Positions 12,521 to 22,414 of a DNA stretch of 64,000 nt are shown in pieces (within the stretch, counting starts at the first letter, position 1; the number at the start of each line of letters is the position of its first letter). The position numbers were made by a program, and so were the translations under genes. Source of the stretch: Forficula auricularia (Eukaryota; Arthropoda; Insecta; Dermaptera; Forficulidae); assembly GCA_024734495.1 (NCBI GenBank), contig JALMQS010000326.1, positions 851,130 through 915,129 of the forward strand, given 5' to 3'. The notes under the pieces were generated by a model. It was not told the DNA's origin and did no database searches. It worked only from the letters and a program-made list of their open reading frames with translations.

Positions 12521-13670
12521 ACTCAGTAGATCCTTATAATCAAAGCTAACAACTTAATAAAATATTTTGACTCATAGATTAGATATAAAAATGGCAAAAT
12601 TACTCCATTTAAATATAGTAAATATATTAAGTGTACATACATTTAAATTTAAACATTTTAAAATTCACACAGACAGATTAGAGATCCAGATAGATACATA
12701 GATAAAACAAGATTCAGAAAAAAACCGTTCATGAAAAATAACGTTTCTCCATATTTTTCTAAGCTTACGATATAAAGACAAAAAAGGGGAGAATTTTTGA
12801 GTGAACTCAGTAGTCAAGTCACCATGTTCAAAATATATTAATACAATACATAATTTTATTTGTCTTATAAAAATTATTATTCAATTAGTATTCAAAATTA
12901 TTTTCAATCGATATATCAGTCAGGGGTGCCCACCACTCCTTGCTTCATGACCACCCCCTCTGTTTCAAGAAAAGTACCCCTCCTTCTTATTCATTTTTAA
13001 AGAATTAGAAAACTTTTTATTACCTTTTGTTGAAGCTATAGGTAAGACTTTGCCGTTTTTTTTTTTTTTTTTTTTTTTAGAGCATATAATAAAATGAAAC
13101 AATTTTCAACTCCCCCACTTCCTGAAATTTCACTGACGCGCTTAGGCTCTTAACCTGTGGGTACCTACCTTTAAAATAATTTGTTAAATAATAATTTACT
13201 AGTAAAAATTTAATACTTTATTTGTTGATCCATGGGTTTGTGGTTTAGCAACACGGAAAAAAGTTTGAATGAAGAGAAAAACATAATAGTCGCGCTTCAT
13301 TATTTCAAAAGTATCTTGGAATAAAATTCAATTTAAGCGATTGATTATTAAATAACTTGAAGAACAAAATTATATAAAATATAATTTAGAAATCTCGCTC
13401 CTCAAAATTTTATCTTGAAACGTTTAAGAAACTTTAGACAATTGATAAACAATCAACTGGTTCGGCCACCACGCGACTTTCACATTAGTTTTTCTGTTAT
13501 TTGAAATCATGATACCAATTTTCTTCATTCAAATTAATTCAATTTGGGTTTCCCCCAAGCCGTTTTGAGAAAACCGGAAAAAAGACGAAGACTGTAAAAG
13601 CCAGGTTTTAGGAAAATAATTTCAACTAAAAATATGAAATCAATAAATATAGATGGTCTCCGTAAAATTA
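12521..13670. other. AT-rich DNA with a possible hAT end
   Basis: The word CAGGGGTGCCCACCACTCC at about 12920 looks like a hAT terminal repeat and is followed by G/C-rich text typical of such ends. No matching right end with an 8-bp duplication was found. A poly-T tract lies at about 13059-13078. Nothing else was identified. Confidence 0.4.
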
Positions 13671-13676
13671 AAATCC

Positions 13677-13960
13677 TGAGGACCCTTTGAAGTTGCGTTA
13701 GATCCAATATTTTATTTGCTTTGGATAAAGTAAAAATAAGAAAATGGCTTGCGCCTTTTTTCCAGCGTGTAATCATACCCTTAACTGATCTGCCAATATA
13801 GTTGCCTAAATAGGAGGGTCTTCCATTATACAAGGTGTGGATATTAAATGATGCTACTAGTAAACAATAAGCGTCCGCCACAGGTTTGAACATGATTGTG
13901 TCTGGTGATGATTCCCCCACCCTCTGCTCACTAGACAAGCCTGTCACTCTCTCAGTTTGT
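13677..13960 (-). repeat. Dispersed family Z, copy 1
   Basis: Read on the minus strand this matches 44205-44400 (plus strand), sharing TTTAATATCCACACCTTGTA, ATAATGGAAG, GGCAGATCAGTTAAGGGTAT and CTTTATCCAAAGC. The block ending CTGAGGACCCTTTGAAG also occurs at 18541-18640. A 137-codon open frame on the minus strand at 13534-13947 falls mainly in this repeat and is not accepted as a gene. Confidence 0.65.
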
Positions 13961-14890
13961 CTTTAGCAATCTAGCAATCGTCCTCAGTGACAGGGACGGG
14001 TCGGAAAAATGCGAAATGAAAAAAAAACGTGAAAAAAATGTTATGGCCGCAGTAATTTGGGCCCACTGCATATAAAAGCGCCAATTAGTATTTTCGCGTC
14101 CCTGACTATGGACTCTACAAAAAATTTCATAGACCGTAGAGGCCGTGAGGCTCATATAAATTATATGCCGATATGTGAGTCTGAATTCAAAGAATTTTTT
14201 AAAACATTTTTTCTCACAAAATACTCTATAAAATCTAAGTAAATTTTTGATAAAATATCATGAAACAATAAATACTCAGAGAAAAATTATCTATATGATT
14301 TTATGTTAAAATGGGATAATAGAAAAATATCTATGACAGAAGATGCAATACTGAAGACCTGAGCGACCCAGACTGTGTAAAAACAATTATTAAACACACA
14401 TTTTTCCTTAAAAAACAAACTATCCTTTCCGAAATCTGCATCCTTTGGTGAAAATTGCCAATGATTCTTTGGAAGATCGCTAGTTTGCTTTCAATATTTC
14501 TGCTTGATGAAATTTCGGTTCCTCATCGGATTTGCTTTGGGTTTATAACTGTCCTTTTGTTGACAATCCATTTTGTAACCCACAACAATTAGAATTGAAA
14601 GTAGTTTTGGAGAAATCGTGATCAAACCGTGCTTTTATTATTTTTCATTTTCACCCTTTCAAAGTTTGAATTTTTTAAAAACCATCTATATCAAGCATTT
14701 ACGTTCTAGAAAATTTCAATATTCCAGTAGTTAGGAAAATATCGTGATTTCACAAAATAAAACCGTGATCTTCGAATATTTTTCCTTGTGTTTTATTTAT
14801 TTATAGCACATATTTGGGTCCCAATTACAAAAATATATAAACAAAAATTACATACATAAATACAATTCCTACAAAAATAAGCAAATACAT
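13961..14890. other. AT-rich DNA, nothing recognised
   Basis: Short open frames of 60-67 codons overlap on both strands between 13952 and 14242 without a recognisable domain. The rest has no gene-like composition. Confidence 0.45.
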
Positions 14891-14891
14891 T

Positions 14892-15801
14892 TTTTTCTTA
14901 TGATGATGGAACCAGGCCTCCAAGGGCATAGACCTATTCCAGGGACTCCATGCATCTCTATCTCGAGAATTCGACTCCATTCAACCCTCTTCAGCCATCT
15001 TCAAGTCATCCTTTTATATTCTTGCAAGTCTTGCTCTGTTCCTTGTTTTATTCGGAAATTTTCTTTGTCCAACTCTCATTGGTCAATCTCATAATGTGCC
15101 CTGCCCTCTCCGTTTCATTTGTTTTATATTGATCATAATATTCTGCATTTTTGTTTTTTCACACATGGTTTCTATTTTTATTTTGTCAATTCTTCAAGTT
15201 CCTAGTATGCTCCTGATCACGGCTCTTTATGTAGTTTCTAGTTGTTTGTTGTTATTTTCTGTGATGGACCAGGTTGGCGCTGCATATCTTAGCACTGGTA
15301 CACATTTTTTAAATTAATTGATCTTAGAAATCGTTTCAATTTTTTTATTTTTAAAATTGAATTTTAATCACTAATATTTTTTCCAAGCCAGAGGAATTCT
15401 TCTTTTAATTTCTTGAGATGTTTTTTTTAAATTGTATTAATTGGCCGAGATAGATGGTCTCTAACTTGCATGAAATATGGTAGTTTGCTCACCCCATTTG
15501 ACATTAATATTTTCATCAGATAGGTTACTCAAGATAGTCGATTTATTGATATTCATTTTTAACCCAATTTTATTGCTTTCTTTGCTTAGGTCTAGTATCA
15601 TTCTGGTGATTTCTTCTTTTGGCATACCTAATAGGATTATATTGTCCTCAAATCTCAGATTTTCAAATAGCATTCATTTACTTTTAGGCCCATTTGTTGC
15701 AAGTCCAACTTTCGGAACATTTCTTCCAAAGTGCTATTAAACAAGATAGGTGAAAGAGGATCCCCCTGCTTTACTCCCCTTTTCTTTGTGTTATCCTCTA
15801 A
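14892..15801 (-). pseudogene. Non-LTR retrotransposon reverse transcriptase, decayed and 5'-truncated
   Basis: The minus strand, read from 15801 downward, encodes in pieces the central and C-terminal part of a LINE reverse transcriptase: KKRGVKQGDPLSPILFN (about 15795-15735), then LRFEDNIILLG, where the usual FADD of the active site reads FEDN (about 15660), then LSKESNKIGLKMNINKS. Further down come a region with EIKRRIPLAWKK, then VPVLRYAAPTWSITENN, then a C-terminal RDRDAW motif near the end. The frame shifts several times and contains stops, so it is dead. The 3' end is TTCCATCATCATAAG followed by A's. It differs clearly from the LINE at 61956-63232, so it is a second family. The RTE or a related clade is likely. 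The left boundary is taken from the tail; the right boundary may be a 5' truncation. Confidence 0.8.
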
Positions 15802-16760
15802 AAAATTAAATTTTCAAAAACCCTTACTTTGTGATCATCTTCTAACCAAAAAATCTTCATGGCAAATTTCAAGTTTTCAAATTTTTATTATACCTACTTG
15901 AAATGGCAATTATAAATTAATTTCTAAAATATTTTTTTTTGAATAATTAACCATTTCCTACTTAAATTTTCCTAATAACACAATGCATATATTTAGCTCA
16001 TTGCCAGGTTATTTTTTTAATTCTGTTCTATTCTAATGAACACTCACTCTTCACTGAATTTTTTAACCTAATCTTTCTCTCTCTTGGTAGCTTCCTTTAA
16101 CAATACATAAACTCCACACAATATATCTTTCCTTCACATTTTCCTTCTTTTTTTCACATACTTCAATGGCAGAATATTTATTTTCTCTGGAATTTCATGT
16201 CCTTGAACCTTTACTCAGTATACATTCGATTTCTTTTGCAATTTAATCAAGTGAAAAACATTCTTTGGTCATTTAAAGAAGTTTAATATCTTGACACATT
16301 TATACTTGTAATAATTCATTATTTTTATTTGTACTTTACATTAATTTATTATCCTTGATAAACCTAATTAAATTTTTATTTAATATTCGAGAGATATATC
16401 TTTGGAATAAAGTATATTTGAATCTTCAGAAGAGAATGCAGACTTGACAAGATATTATGGAGTTTCTGTACATTCATTTGTAAACACGTCATTCAGTTCT
16501 TTAGAAATTCCAAGTGACTACAATAAGCAGTATATATATACCTTATACCTCTATATAAAATAGCTACAAATCTTTTTATAAAACAAACTTTAAGCGTTTA
16601 ATCAAACGCAAAAGTTTCTGGAGAATTTCTCCCTTTATCAATAGAAAATTTTCAAATTAAATAAACTGCAACGGATCGTTGCTAAACTTTATCCAAATTC
16701 ATTTGAAATATTAATATGTTTATTCCTTTATATAAATCAAATATCACATGCAATTTGCAG
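15802..16760. other. AT-rich DNA with a hammerhead-like fragment and an inverted repeat copy
   Basis: No gene is seen. It contains a degenerate hammerhead-like hairpin at 16613-16642 and, at about 16668-16745, the inverted copy of 840-925. A CT-rich stretch spans about 16070-16160. Confidence 0.5.
16613..16642 (-). repeat. Hammerhead-like hairpin with altered core (family H4)
   Basis: On the minus strand it reads TTGATAAA, then GGGAG-loop-CTCC, then AGAAAC. The same layout with TTGATAAAGG...CCCGAAACGT occurs at 21270-21300, and with TTGAGAAAGGGAG...CTCCCGAAA at 59156-59182. Stem II and GAAA resemble a hammerhead ribozyme, but the invariant G of CTGANGA reads A in all three copies, so activity is not expected. 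Confidence 0.4.
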
Positions 16761-16768
16761 TTCATGTT

Positions 16769-17898
16769 GACTTAAATTCAAAAATAATGATCGATTGTCA
16801 TTTAACAGTCGAGGAATAACAATTCTACATTGGATTTTTGACATTTCGGTTATTATTGGTAATCATTGCTTAAGACATCGAGGAATCGACTTAAAATCAA
16901 AAATAGCGATTGATTCTCATCTAATACTTGAGGAATAATAATTCTACCTTAGATTTTTGACCCTTCGATTATTATTGGTAACCATTGCTGAAGACATGGA
17001 GGAATCGACTTAAAATCAAAAATAACGATCGATTCTTATCTAATACTAGAGGAATAACCTTATTGCATTCCATTTTTGATGTTTTGACTATTAATGGCAA
17101 CCTCTACTGAAAACGTGGAAGAATCGACTTAAAATCAAAAAGACTAAATTCTTTTATGGCAAACAACTCAAGCCCATTAATAGTCAAAACATCAAAAATG
17201 GAATGCAATAAGGTTATTCCTCTAGTATTAGATAAGAATCGATCGTTATTTTTGATTTTAAGTCGATTCCTCCATGTCTTCAGCAATGGTTACCAATAAT
17301 AATCGAAGGGTCAAAAATCTAAGGTAAAATTATTATTCCTCAAGTATTAGATGAGAATCAATCGCTATTTTTGATTTTAAGTCGATTCCTCCATGTCTCC
17401 AGCAATGGTTACCAATAAAAACCGAAACCTCAAAAATCCAATATAGAATGGTTATTCCTCAAGTAATAGATGAGAATCAATCGCTATTTTTGATTTTAAG
17501 TCGATTCCTCCATGTCTTCAGCAATGGTTACCAATAAAAACCGAAACCTCAAAAATCCAATATAGAATGGTTATTCCTCAAGTACTAGATGAGAATCAAT
17601 CGCTATTTTTGATTTTAACTCGATTCCTCCATGTCTCCATCAGCAATGGTTACCAATAAAAACCGAAACGTCAAAAATCCAATATAGAATGGTTATTCCT
17701 CAAGTACTAGATGAGAATCAATCGCTATTTTTGATTTTAACTCGATTCCTCTGTCTTCATAAATGGTCACCAATTAAAACCGAAACGTCAAAAATCCAAT
17801 ATAGAATGGTTATTCCTCAAGTACTAGATGAGAATCAATAGCTATTTTTGATTTTAAGTCGATTCCTCCATGTCGTCAGAAATGGTTACGGATAAGAA
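16769..17898. repeat. 119-bp tandem array arranged as an inverted repeat
   Basis: Units start at 16769, 16888, 17007 and 17126 in one orientation (period exactly 119). After a switch near 17140-17170 the unit recurs in the other orientation, with GATTTTAAGTCGATTCC anchors at about 17261, 17380, 17499, 17618, 17740 and 17857 (periods 119, 119, 119, 122, 117). The first part of the right arm is almost the exact reverse complement of the left arm, so the centre is a large palindrome. Each right-arm unit has GGTTACC...then CCGAAACGTC or a one-base variant. No open frame is conserved. Confidence 0.9.
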
Positions 17899-18364
17899 AA
17901 CAACGCGGTTGCTATGGTTACTTATAAAATTTCCTCCCAAATTTTTACCATTTCACAGCGAGAAGCCTAACCATTCTTACTTAAGTTAGGTTAAATGAGC
18001 TATGTTAAAACGATCAAATGAATAAATTTTAAAGAATTTAAAATTAAAAAAAAAGTACTATTTTACTATAGAGTAAAGTACTTTAAAATATGATTTTACT
18101 AAAAACTTTATTTAACCTTTTTTGTGGTCCCCAAGGTACTTAATTAGAATATTAAATTTCATCAAAATTGGTTAAGTCATTTTCAAGATATTTAGAAAAA
18201 ACTAAAAAAGTACTGAAATAAAGTACTAATGTTTGTGGACCGATATGTATCAAAAACTAATCAGCGCTTCATTTTGTTAAACTAAGGGTAGGTTTTCAAT
18301 TTCATTTCAATCAGCGCAAAGGTGTGGAAAAAATCGTGGACGAAAAAAACGATAACACACACAC

Positions 18365-18405
18365 ATCCATCCATCCATCCATCCATCCATCCATCCCCAA
18401 GCACT
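18365..18405 (+). repeat. (CCAT)n microsatellite
   Basis: About ten tandem copies of CCAT following a short ACAC run. It lies inside dispersed repeat sequence just before family Z copy 2. Confidence 0.95.
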
Positions 18406-18419
18406 TCAAAAAAATGGCA

Positions 18420-18640
18420 CTTTTTGGGCTCTCGACGAGATTCCAGGTAATTTTTGGCAAAACCGTCACGTGCTAAAATTCAATCTCATTGAATACTTCA
18501 ATTTGTGACCTTAATTGAGTCCATGGGTTCCGTAGTCTTTACCTGAGGACCCTTTGAAGCCGCGCTTGCCGCGAGAGCGATTCCAATACTTTCTCCCATG
18601 CTTCGCATTGGATAAAGTAAAAAGATAAAAGATAAAAAAT
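18420..18640 (-). repeat. Dispersed family Z, copy 2
   Basis: Reverse complement matches 44290-44500: shared words include TTTACTTTATCCAA with GCGTAGCAT, AAGTATTGGATCG, and GGTAAAGACTACGGAACCC. The 13677 copy shares the part around CTGAGGACCCTTTGAAG. The family is not identified and no ORF is conserved. Confidence 0.65.
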
Positions 18641-18692
18641 AAGTTGCTTTTTCTAAGGGTCAAAAACAACACTAAAGAAATTAAATATTTTG

Positions 18693-18960
18693 GTTAATAG
18701 AGAGTAAAGGCAGTGAATGAAATAAAACTCAAGAGGTTTATACAAACTCAATATACTTCGGATTATTAGTCCATCATCAGGAGTTTACAAGACAAGTACT
18801 TGTCTTGTAAACTCCTGATGATGGACTAATAATCCGAAATATATTGAGTTTGTATAAACCTCTTTGAGTTTTATTTCATTCACTGTGAAACTACACACCC
18901 TTTACTCTATTAACTAACATCATGTTTCACCTAAAACCTACAACCACTTTCCATAAGTAA
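18693..18960 (+). mobile_element. Palindromic hammerhead element, family H1, with 15-bp target duplication
   Basis: A 268-bp insertion flanked by AAATTAAATATTTTG at 18678-18692 and 18961-18975. It consists of an inverted pair (arms about 18693-18785 and 18795-18915, joined at CAAGTACTTG) plus a sense-only 3' tail ending near CCACTTTCCATAAG. Each arm holds a hammerhead core. Loss of continuity in the surrounding foldback arm confirms that this is an insertion. The structure resembles Penelope-like element terminal repeats with an attached inverted fragment. Only noncoding sequence is present, so it would depend on enzymes from elsewhere. Confidence 0.75.
18809..18852 (+). ncRNA. Hammerhead ribozyme motif, type I, AU-rich stem III
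   Basis: In order: stem I AACTC, core CTGATGA (18815-18821), stem II GGA...TCC with loop, then GAAA (18836-18839) and TATATT, then stem I partner GAGTTT. Stem I pairs AAACTC with GAGTTT. After GAA the hexamer ATATAT is self-complementary, followed by T as the cleavage-site base, so the short stem III could form between two molecules. The minus-strand copy at 18744-18787 has GAAG in place of GAAA and is probably weaker. Confidence 0.55.
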
Positions 18961-19043
18961 AAATTAAATATTTTGAATTTAGACAATGATATGAATTGTC
19001 TTGGTGACGAAATTGCCTTTAATTTAAATAAAGATTAAGTATA

Positions 19044-19230
19044 CGAGCCCCGTCCCATCTCAATTGGCCCACCAACATTTTTTCCTTTTAAATAAAATTA
19101 TGCTAATTCACGGTAAATTTAATTTAAATATTTATTTTTATTATCATTTGGAACAACATTTTAAACAATTTAAAACATTTTATAGTAACATTTAACTTAA
19201 AATTATTTTTTAATTGTTAAAAACAAGGAA
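19044..19230 (+). repeat. Left terminal inverted repeat of the Tc1 element
   Basis: Matches the reverse complement of 20463-20648 from the terminal CGAGCCCCG through ATTATGCTAATTCACGGTAA to TTTTTAATTGTTAAAAACA. A few base changes and small gaps separate the two arms. Confidence 0.9.
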
Positions 19231-19251
19231 AACATACAAAATCCAAAACAT

Positions 19252-20339
19252 TTACCACTCTGTGACGTCGCCTTTATTTTTAATTAGGGCTTGAATTCTT
19301 TTGGGCAACGTACTTATTAAGTTTTGACACTCATCTTGCGTGAAAGTATCCCAAATATTTTGAAGTTTGTGTTTTAATTAAACTACGTTTCTAGCTGGTT
19401 GTATTCGTAATAGCTTTTAAATTGTGTGCCAAAGAGTTTCTATTGGTGACAAGTCGGGACTGTTTGACTGTTTGCCACCCACTCCAAAAGTGGAACATTA
19501 TGATCAGAAAGCCATTTTAAAGATTTTCTTGATGTATGGCAGGCCGTCCCATCTTGTTGGAACAAAAATTATTATTATTCTGCAATGCATCTGCCATTTT
19601 TGGAAGTAACGATTTTTTTAAAATCTCTAAATATTTATTGGTGTTTACAATTCCATCAATGAAGTGAAGTTTTCCAACACCTCTAGCAGACATTGAAACC
19701 CATACCATAACTGAAGAAGGAAATTTTACTTTCTTTTTAAACAATCTGAATTGACAGATTCATTTTTCTGACGAATAACTCTGCTTCGATTGTCCCCAAC
19801 ACAAACTTCAAAACGAGACTCATCACTCCAATGGACACTATTCCATTCATCACTCGTCCAATTAATGTGAGTTTTAGCCCATTTAAGCCGGTTTTTCTTT
19901 TGTTTTAATGTCTAGAGTGGCTTTTCTTTCGCCTAAAAAAATTAGTAAAATTACAAAAAAAATTTTGGAATAAGTTGCAATAAAATTACCTTGTAAGTTT
20001 TAAAACCTAACTTAAGGGCTCTCTATGGCACGTGGATCTTGAAACACTTCGCCCCACAGCATTGCTCCAAAGAACAGATAATTCATCATAGTTCGAACGC
20101 CTGTTTTTTCTAATAATCTTCTTCAATGCCCGTCTATCGGCATCTGATATTTTGGATTTCGACGCATACTGAGGTTTTGTAGCTATTGTACCCGTTGTTT
20201 TATAAACTCGAATAATATTTCTGACAGTAAACTTTGATAAATTAACTAGATCGCCAATTTCCGCGTTTGATTTTTCTTTTTTAAATAAATTGATAATAAT
20301 TGAGCGAATTTTTTCATAAACAACCTTTCCACGAGTCAT
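19252..20339 (-). pseudogene. Tc1-family transposase, frameshifted
   Basis: A cut-and-paste DNA transposase of the DD34E type. Translation starts at ATG 20339 (MTRGKVVYEKIRSIIINLFK). A helix-turn-helix follows (NAEIGDLVNLSKFTVRNIIR and the paired-like second helix around SDADRRALKKIIRKNRRSNY). Catalytic pieces remain readable: HWSDESRFE (first D) near 19835, SSVMVWVSMSARGVGKLHFI at about 19725-19665, QQDG followed by HTSRKSLKW (second D) near 19555, and NSPDLSPIETLWH (the E) near 19440. The C terminus KGDVTEW ends at 19252. These lie in different frames, with shifts near 20020, 19745, 19560 and 19470 and a stop in the C-terminal part, so no full product can be made. Confidence 0.9.
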
Positions 20340-20462
20340 TTTTACTAATAATAAACAAAACAAACTTTCTTTTGTTGGAAAAAGGCAAAGCCTACTTGAT
20401 TATTTCACATATTCAAAGATTCTCAATAAAAAAATTCGTGAAAAGCAAAGAACTATTTTTTA

Positions 20463-20648
20463 TATAAAAATATGTTTTTAACAATTAAAAAATAATTTTA
20501 AGTTAAATGTTACAATAAAATGTTTTAAATTGTTTAAAATGTTGTTCCAAATGATAAAAAAATAAATAATTAAATTTACCGTGAATTAGCATAATTTTAT
20601 TTAAAAAGAAAAAATATTGGTGGGCCAATTGAGATGGGACGGGGCTCG
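20463..20648 (-). repeat. Right terminal inverted repeat of the Tc1 element
   Basis: Inverted partner of 19044-19230. The transposase start codon lies about 125 bp inside it, so the promoter would be in or next to this arm. Confidence 0.9.
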
Positions 20649-21269
20649 TATATATTTACGAAAAATTATTTTTTTCTAAAAATTTTTGATAAAAATGTTG
20701 GTATTAGAAAAAGTCCAAATCTTACCGTTTGTTAATTGAATTTTTATTATTTAAAATTTCGATCATCTCTAAAATTAATATTTTTTCTAAGTTCGGTTCT
20801 TTATATCTAAAATTTTTGGATTAAAAAAGTCAAAATTATGTTTAAGTTTAGTTGAATGGCATGGTATATTAGGAATTTTTCGTATTAATTGAATATTTAT
20901 GTTCGTAAACTTTTTTAGAAATTTCAAATTCAATTAGAACAAAAAATTCCGAATGTACCATGCTAGCCACTCAACCAAGTTTAAACACAATTTTGACTTT
21001 TCTAATCCAAAAATTTTAGATAAAGAACGGAACTTAGAAAAAAGATTAATTTTAGAAATGATCGAAATTTTAAATAACAAAAATTCAATTAACAAAAGGG
21101 CAGATTTGAACTGTTTTTCAAATATTTAACAAACATTTTTAGAGAAAAATAATTTTTCGTAAATTTCTATCATTCTCTAAATTCAAAATATTTCATGTTG
21201 CTTTTCGATCCTTAGAAAAAGCAGGGTTCTTTATCTTTTTTAAAATTTTTTTAATTTTAAAATTTTCCG

Positions 21270-21300
21270 TTGATAAAGGAAGAAATTCTCCCGAAACGTT
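21270..21300 (+). repeat. Hammerhead-like hairpin with altered core (family H4)
   Basis: TTGATAAAGG, a hairpin, then CTCCCGAAACGTT. Same arrangement as 16613-16642 and 59156-59182. It lies just outside the right arm of the foldback. The core reads GATAA where GANGA is required. Confidence 0.4.
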
Positions 21301-21461
21301 TGGGTTTGATAAAACATTTAAAGATTGTTTTATAAAAGATGAGATTGTATTGAATAAAATTAATTCTCAAAATATTACACAAAATTATTCAAAGGCATTA
21401 AAATCATCATCTTTTCTTAGTTATTTTAATGTTTTTATGTTATTTTAGAATTTTTCTGTTA

Positions 21462-21573
21462 GCTCTCTTTGGTGGAACATCCTGTACCTACTAAAAATTG
21501 GAACGATACAGGAAAGATTAGCAAGGCGCTGCGCAAGGATGACACGCAAAATCATGAAGCATTCCATCTTTTG
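21462..21573 (+). pseudogene. U6 snRNA pseudogene
   Basis: The 3' three quarters match spliceosomal U6 RNA closely: TACTAAAAATTGGAACGATA, then the AGC triad region GATTAGCAAGG, then CTGCGCAAGGATGACACGCA and the 3' block ATGAAGCATTCCA ending in TTTT. The 5' stem (normally a TTCGGCAGAAC-type loop) is altered. The invariant ACAGAGA box that contacts the 5' splice site reads ACAGGAA here. An extra A is present in the ACTAAAA run. No upstream snRNA promoter element was recognised. It is best read as a retroposed or degenerate copy. Identity rests on the sequence of U6, which is extremely conserved in animals. Confidence 0.88.
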
Positions 21574-22050
21574 AAAGAATAAACTTTAAATTAGAAATTC
21601 TCAAGGAAGTATTGAATTTTATGTCACCTTGACACTTTTTGTTTCTTGTATGATAATTAACCTTTGCAAACCTGGTACTCAATTAGTGCTTGTAATAAAT
21701 CATTTAAGTAGGTTGCATTTTCAATTTTATCCTTACATTGTAGTGAATTACATTTGTCTATTTATTGTTATGTTCTTATTTTTTATTTATATTTATTTAA
21801 TAGTAATAAATGTTTAAATGTTCTTGTTATAAAATTTGATTTCGAGTTTGGACCAGAAATACTTTTAATTCCAGTACAAAGAAATTCGGAACTTAGCTGA
21901 TATGTAGTATGGGCTGTGCGTTGTGTGGGAAATCTTGTTTCCATCCGAAGTAGTTACCGAAAATATAGCTTTTTTCTTTTTTCTTGAAAATGACTATTGA
22001 TTATTTTATTTAGATAAGGAATTATATGTTTTTATTGAAATTCTGTCTAA

Positions 22051-22310
22051 GGGGCCGTCCATAAATTATGTCAGACAGTAAGGGGGTGGTCATCTCAAAT
22101 TTGTGACAAAATGTGACAGGGGGCCCGGGGATCATAAAAATTGTGATGTTACAAAAGTCAAATTAAATTTTTTTTTAAAATTATAGGGTATAAATGTGAT
22201 AGTGTGACGTCACAATACAGCCCAACTCAATAAAAGTGTGACAGAATGCGACACAAGCGGAGATGGTCTAAAAATCTTGAAATTCGTTTGACGTAATTTA
22301 TGGACAGCCC
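22051..22310 (+). mobile_element. MITE of the GGGGCC family (copy C)
   Basis: Starts GGGGCCGTCCATAAATTATG and ends GACGTAATTTATGGACAGCC then C. TAA precedes it at 22048-22050 and occurs again one base after the right end. Internal words GTGACAAAATGTGACAGGGG and GTGATAGTGTGACGTCACAA match copies B and D. It is shorter than those because part of the interior is lost. Confidence 0.8.
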
Positions 22311-22414
22311 ATAAGGATAATTTATATTTTATTGAAAATTTCTAGAAACCAAATAATAATTTTTAGTAATTTCTTTGAATAAAACAAACCTTTCTTTAAA
22401 ATATTAAAATTTAT

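Larger units (their letters stand above)
19044..20648 (-). mobile_element. Tc1/mariner transposon, complete ends, dead transposase
   Basis: The element begins CGAGCCCCGTCCCATCTCAA and ends with its reverse complement, flanked by TA (19042-19043 and 20649-20650), the Tc1/mariner target. Terminal inverted repeats are long, about 185 bp, and agree except for a few differences. Its length of 1605 bp is normal for the superfamily. It carries one transposase gene on the minus strand that is frameshifted. It lies inside the left arm of an older foldback. Its ends are still nearly symmetrical, which suggests fairly recent insertion, or possible mobilisation by a related active copy. Confidence 0.93.
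18620..21240. repeat. Long foldback element split by two later insertions
   Basis: The innermost arms are about 20651-20895 and 20935-21168; for example CATGGTATATTAGGAATTTT pairs with AAAATTCCGAATGTACCATG-type sequence. The outer left arm continues on the far side of the Tc1 element (18961-19043) and then beyond the hammerhead element (about 18640-18677, GCTTTTTCTAAGGGTC). The matching right arm runs without a break to about 21235 (GATCCTTAGAAAAAGC). The foldback therefore predates both insertions. It has no coding sequence of its own. Confidence 0.75.

Noticed and set aside
13534..13947. 137-codon ORF on the minus strand
   Set aside because: Most of it is family Z repeat, and the other copies (44205-44500, 18420-18640) do not keep the frame.
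15461..15740. Plus-strand ORF of 87 codons
   Set aside because: It is the antisense shadow of the minus-strand reverse transcriptase relic.
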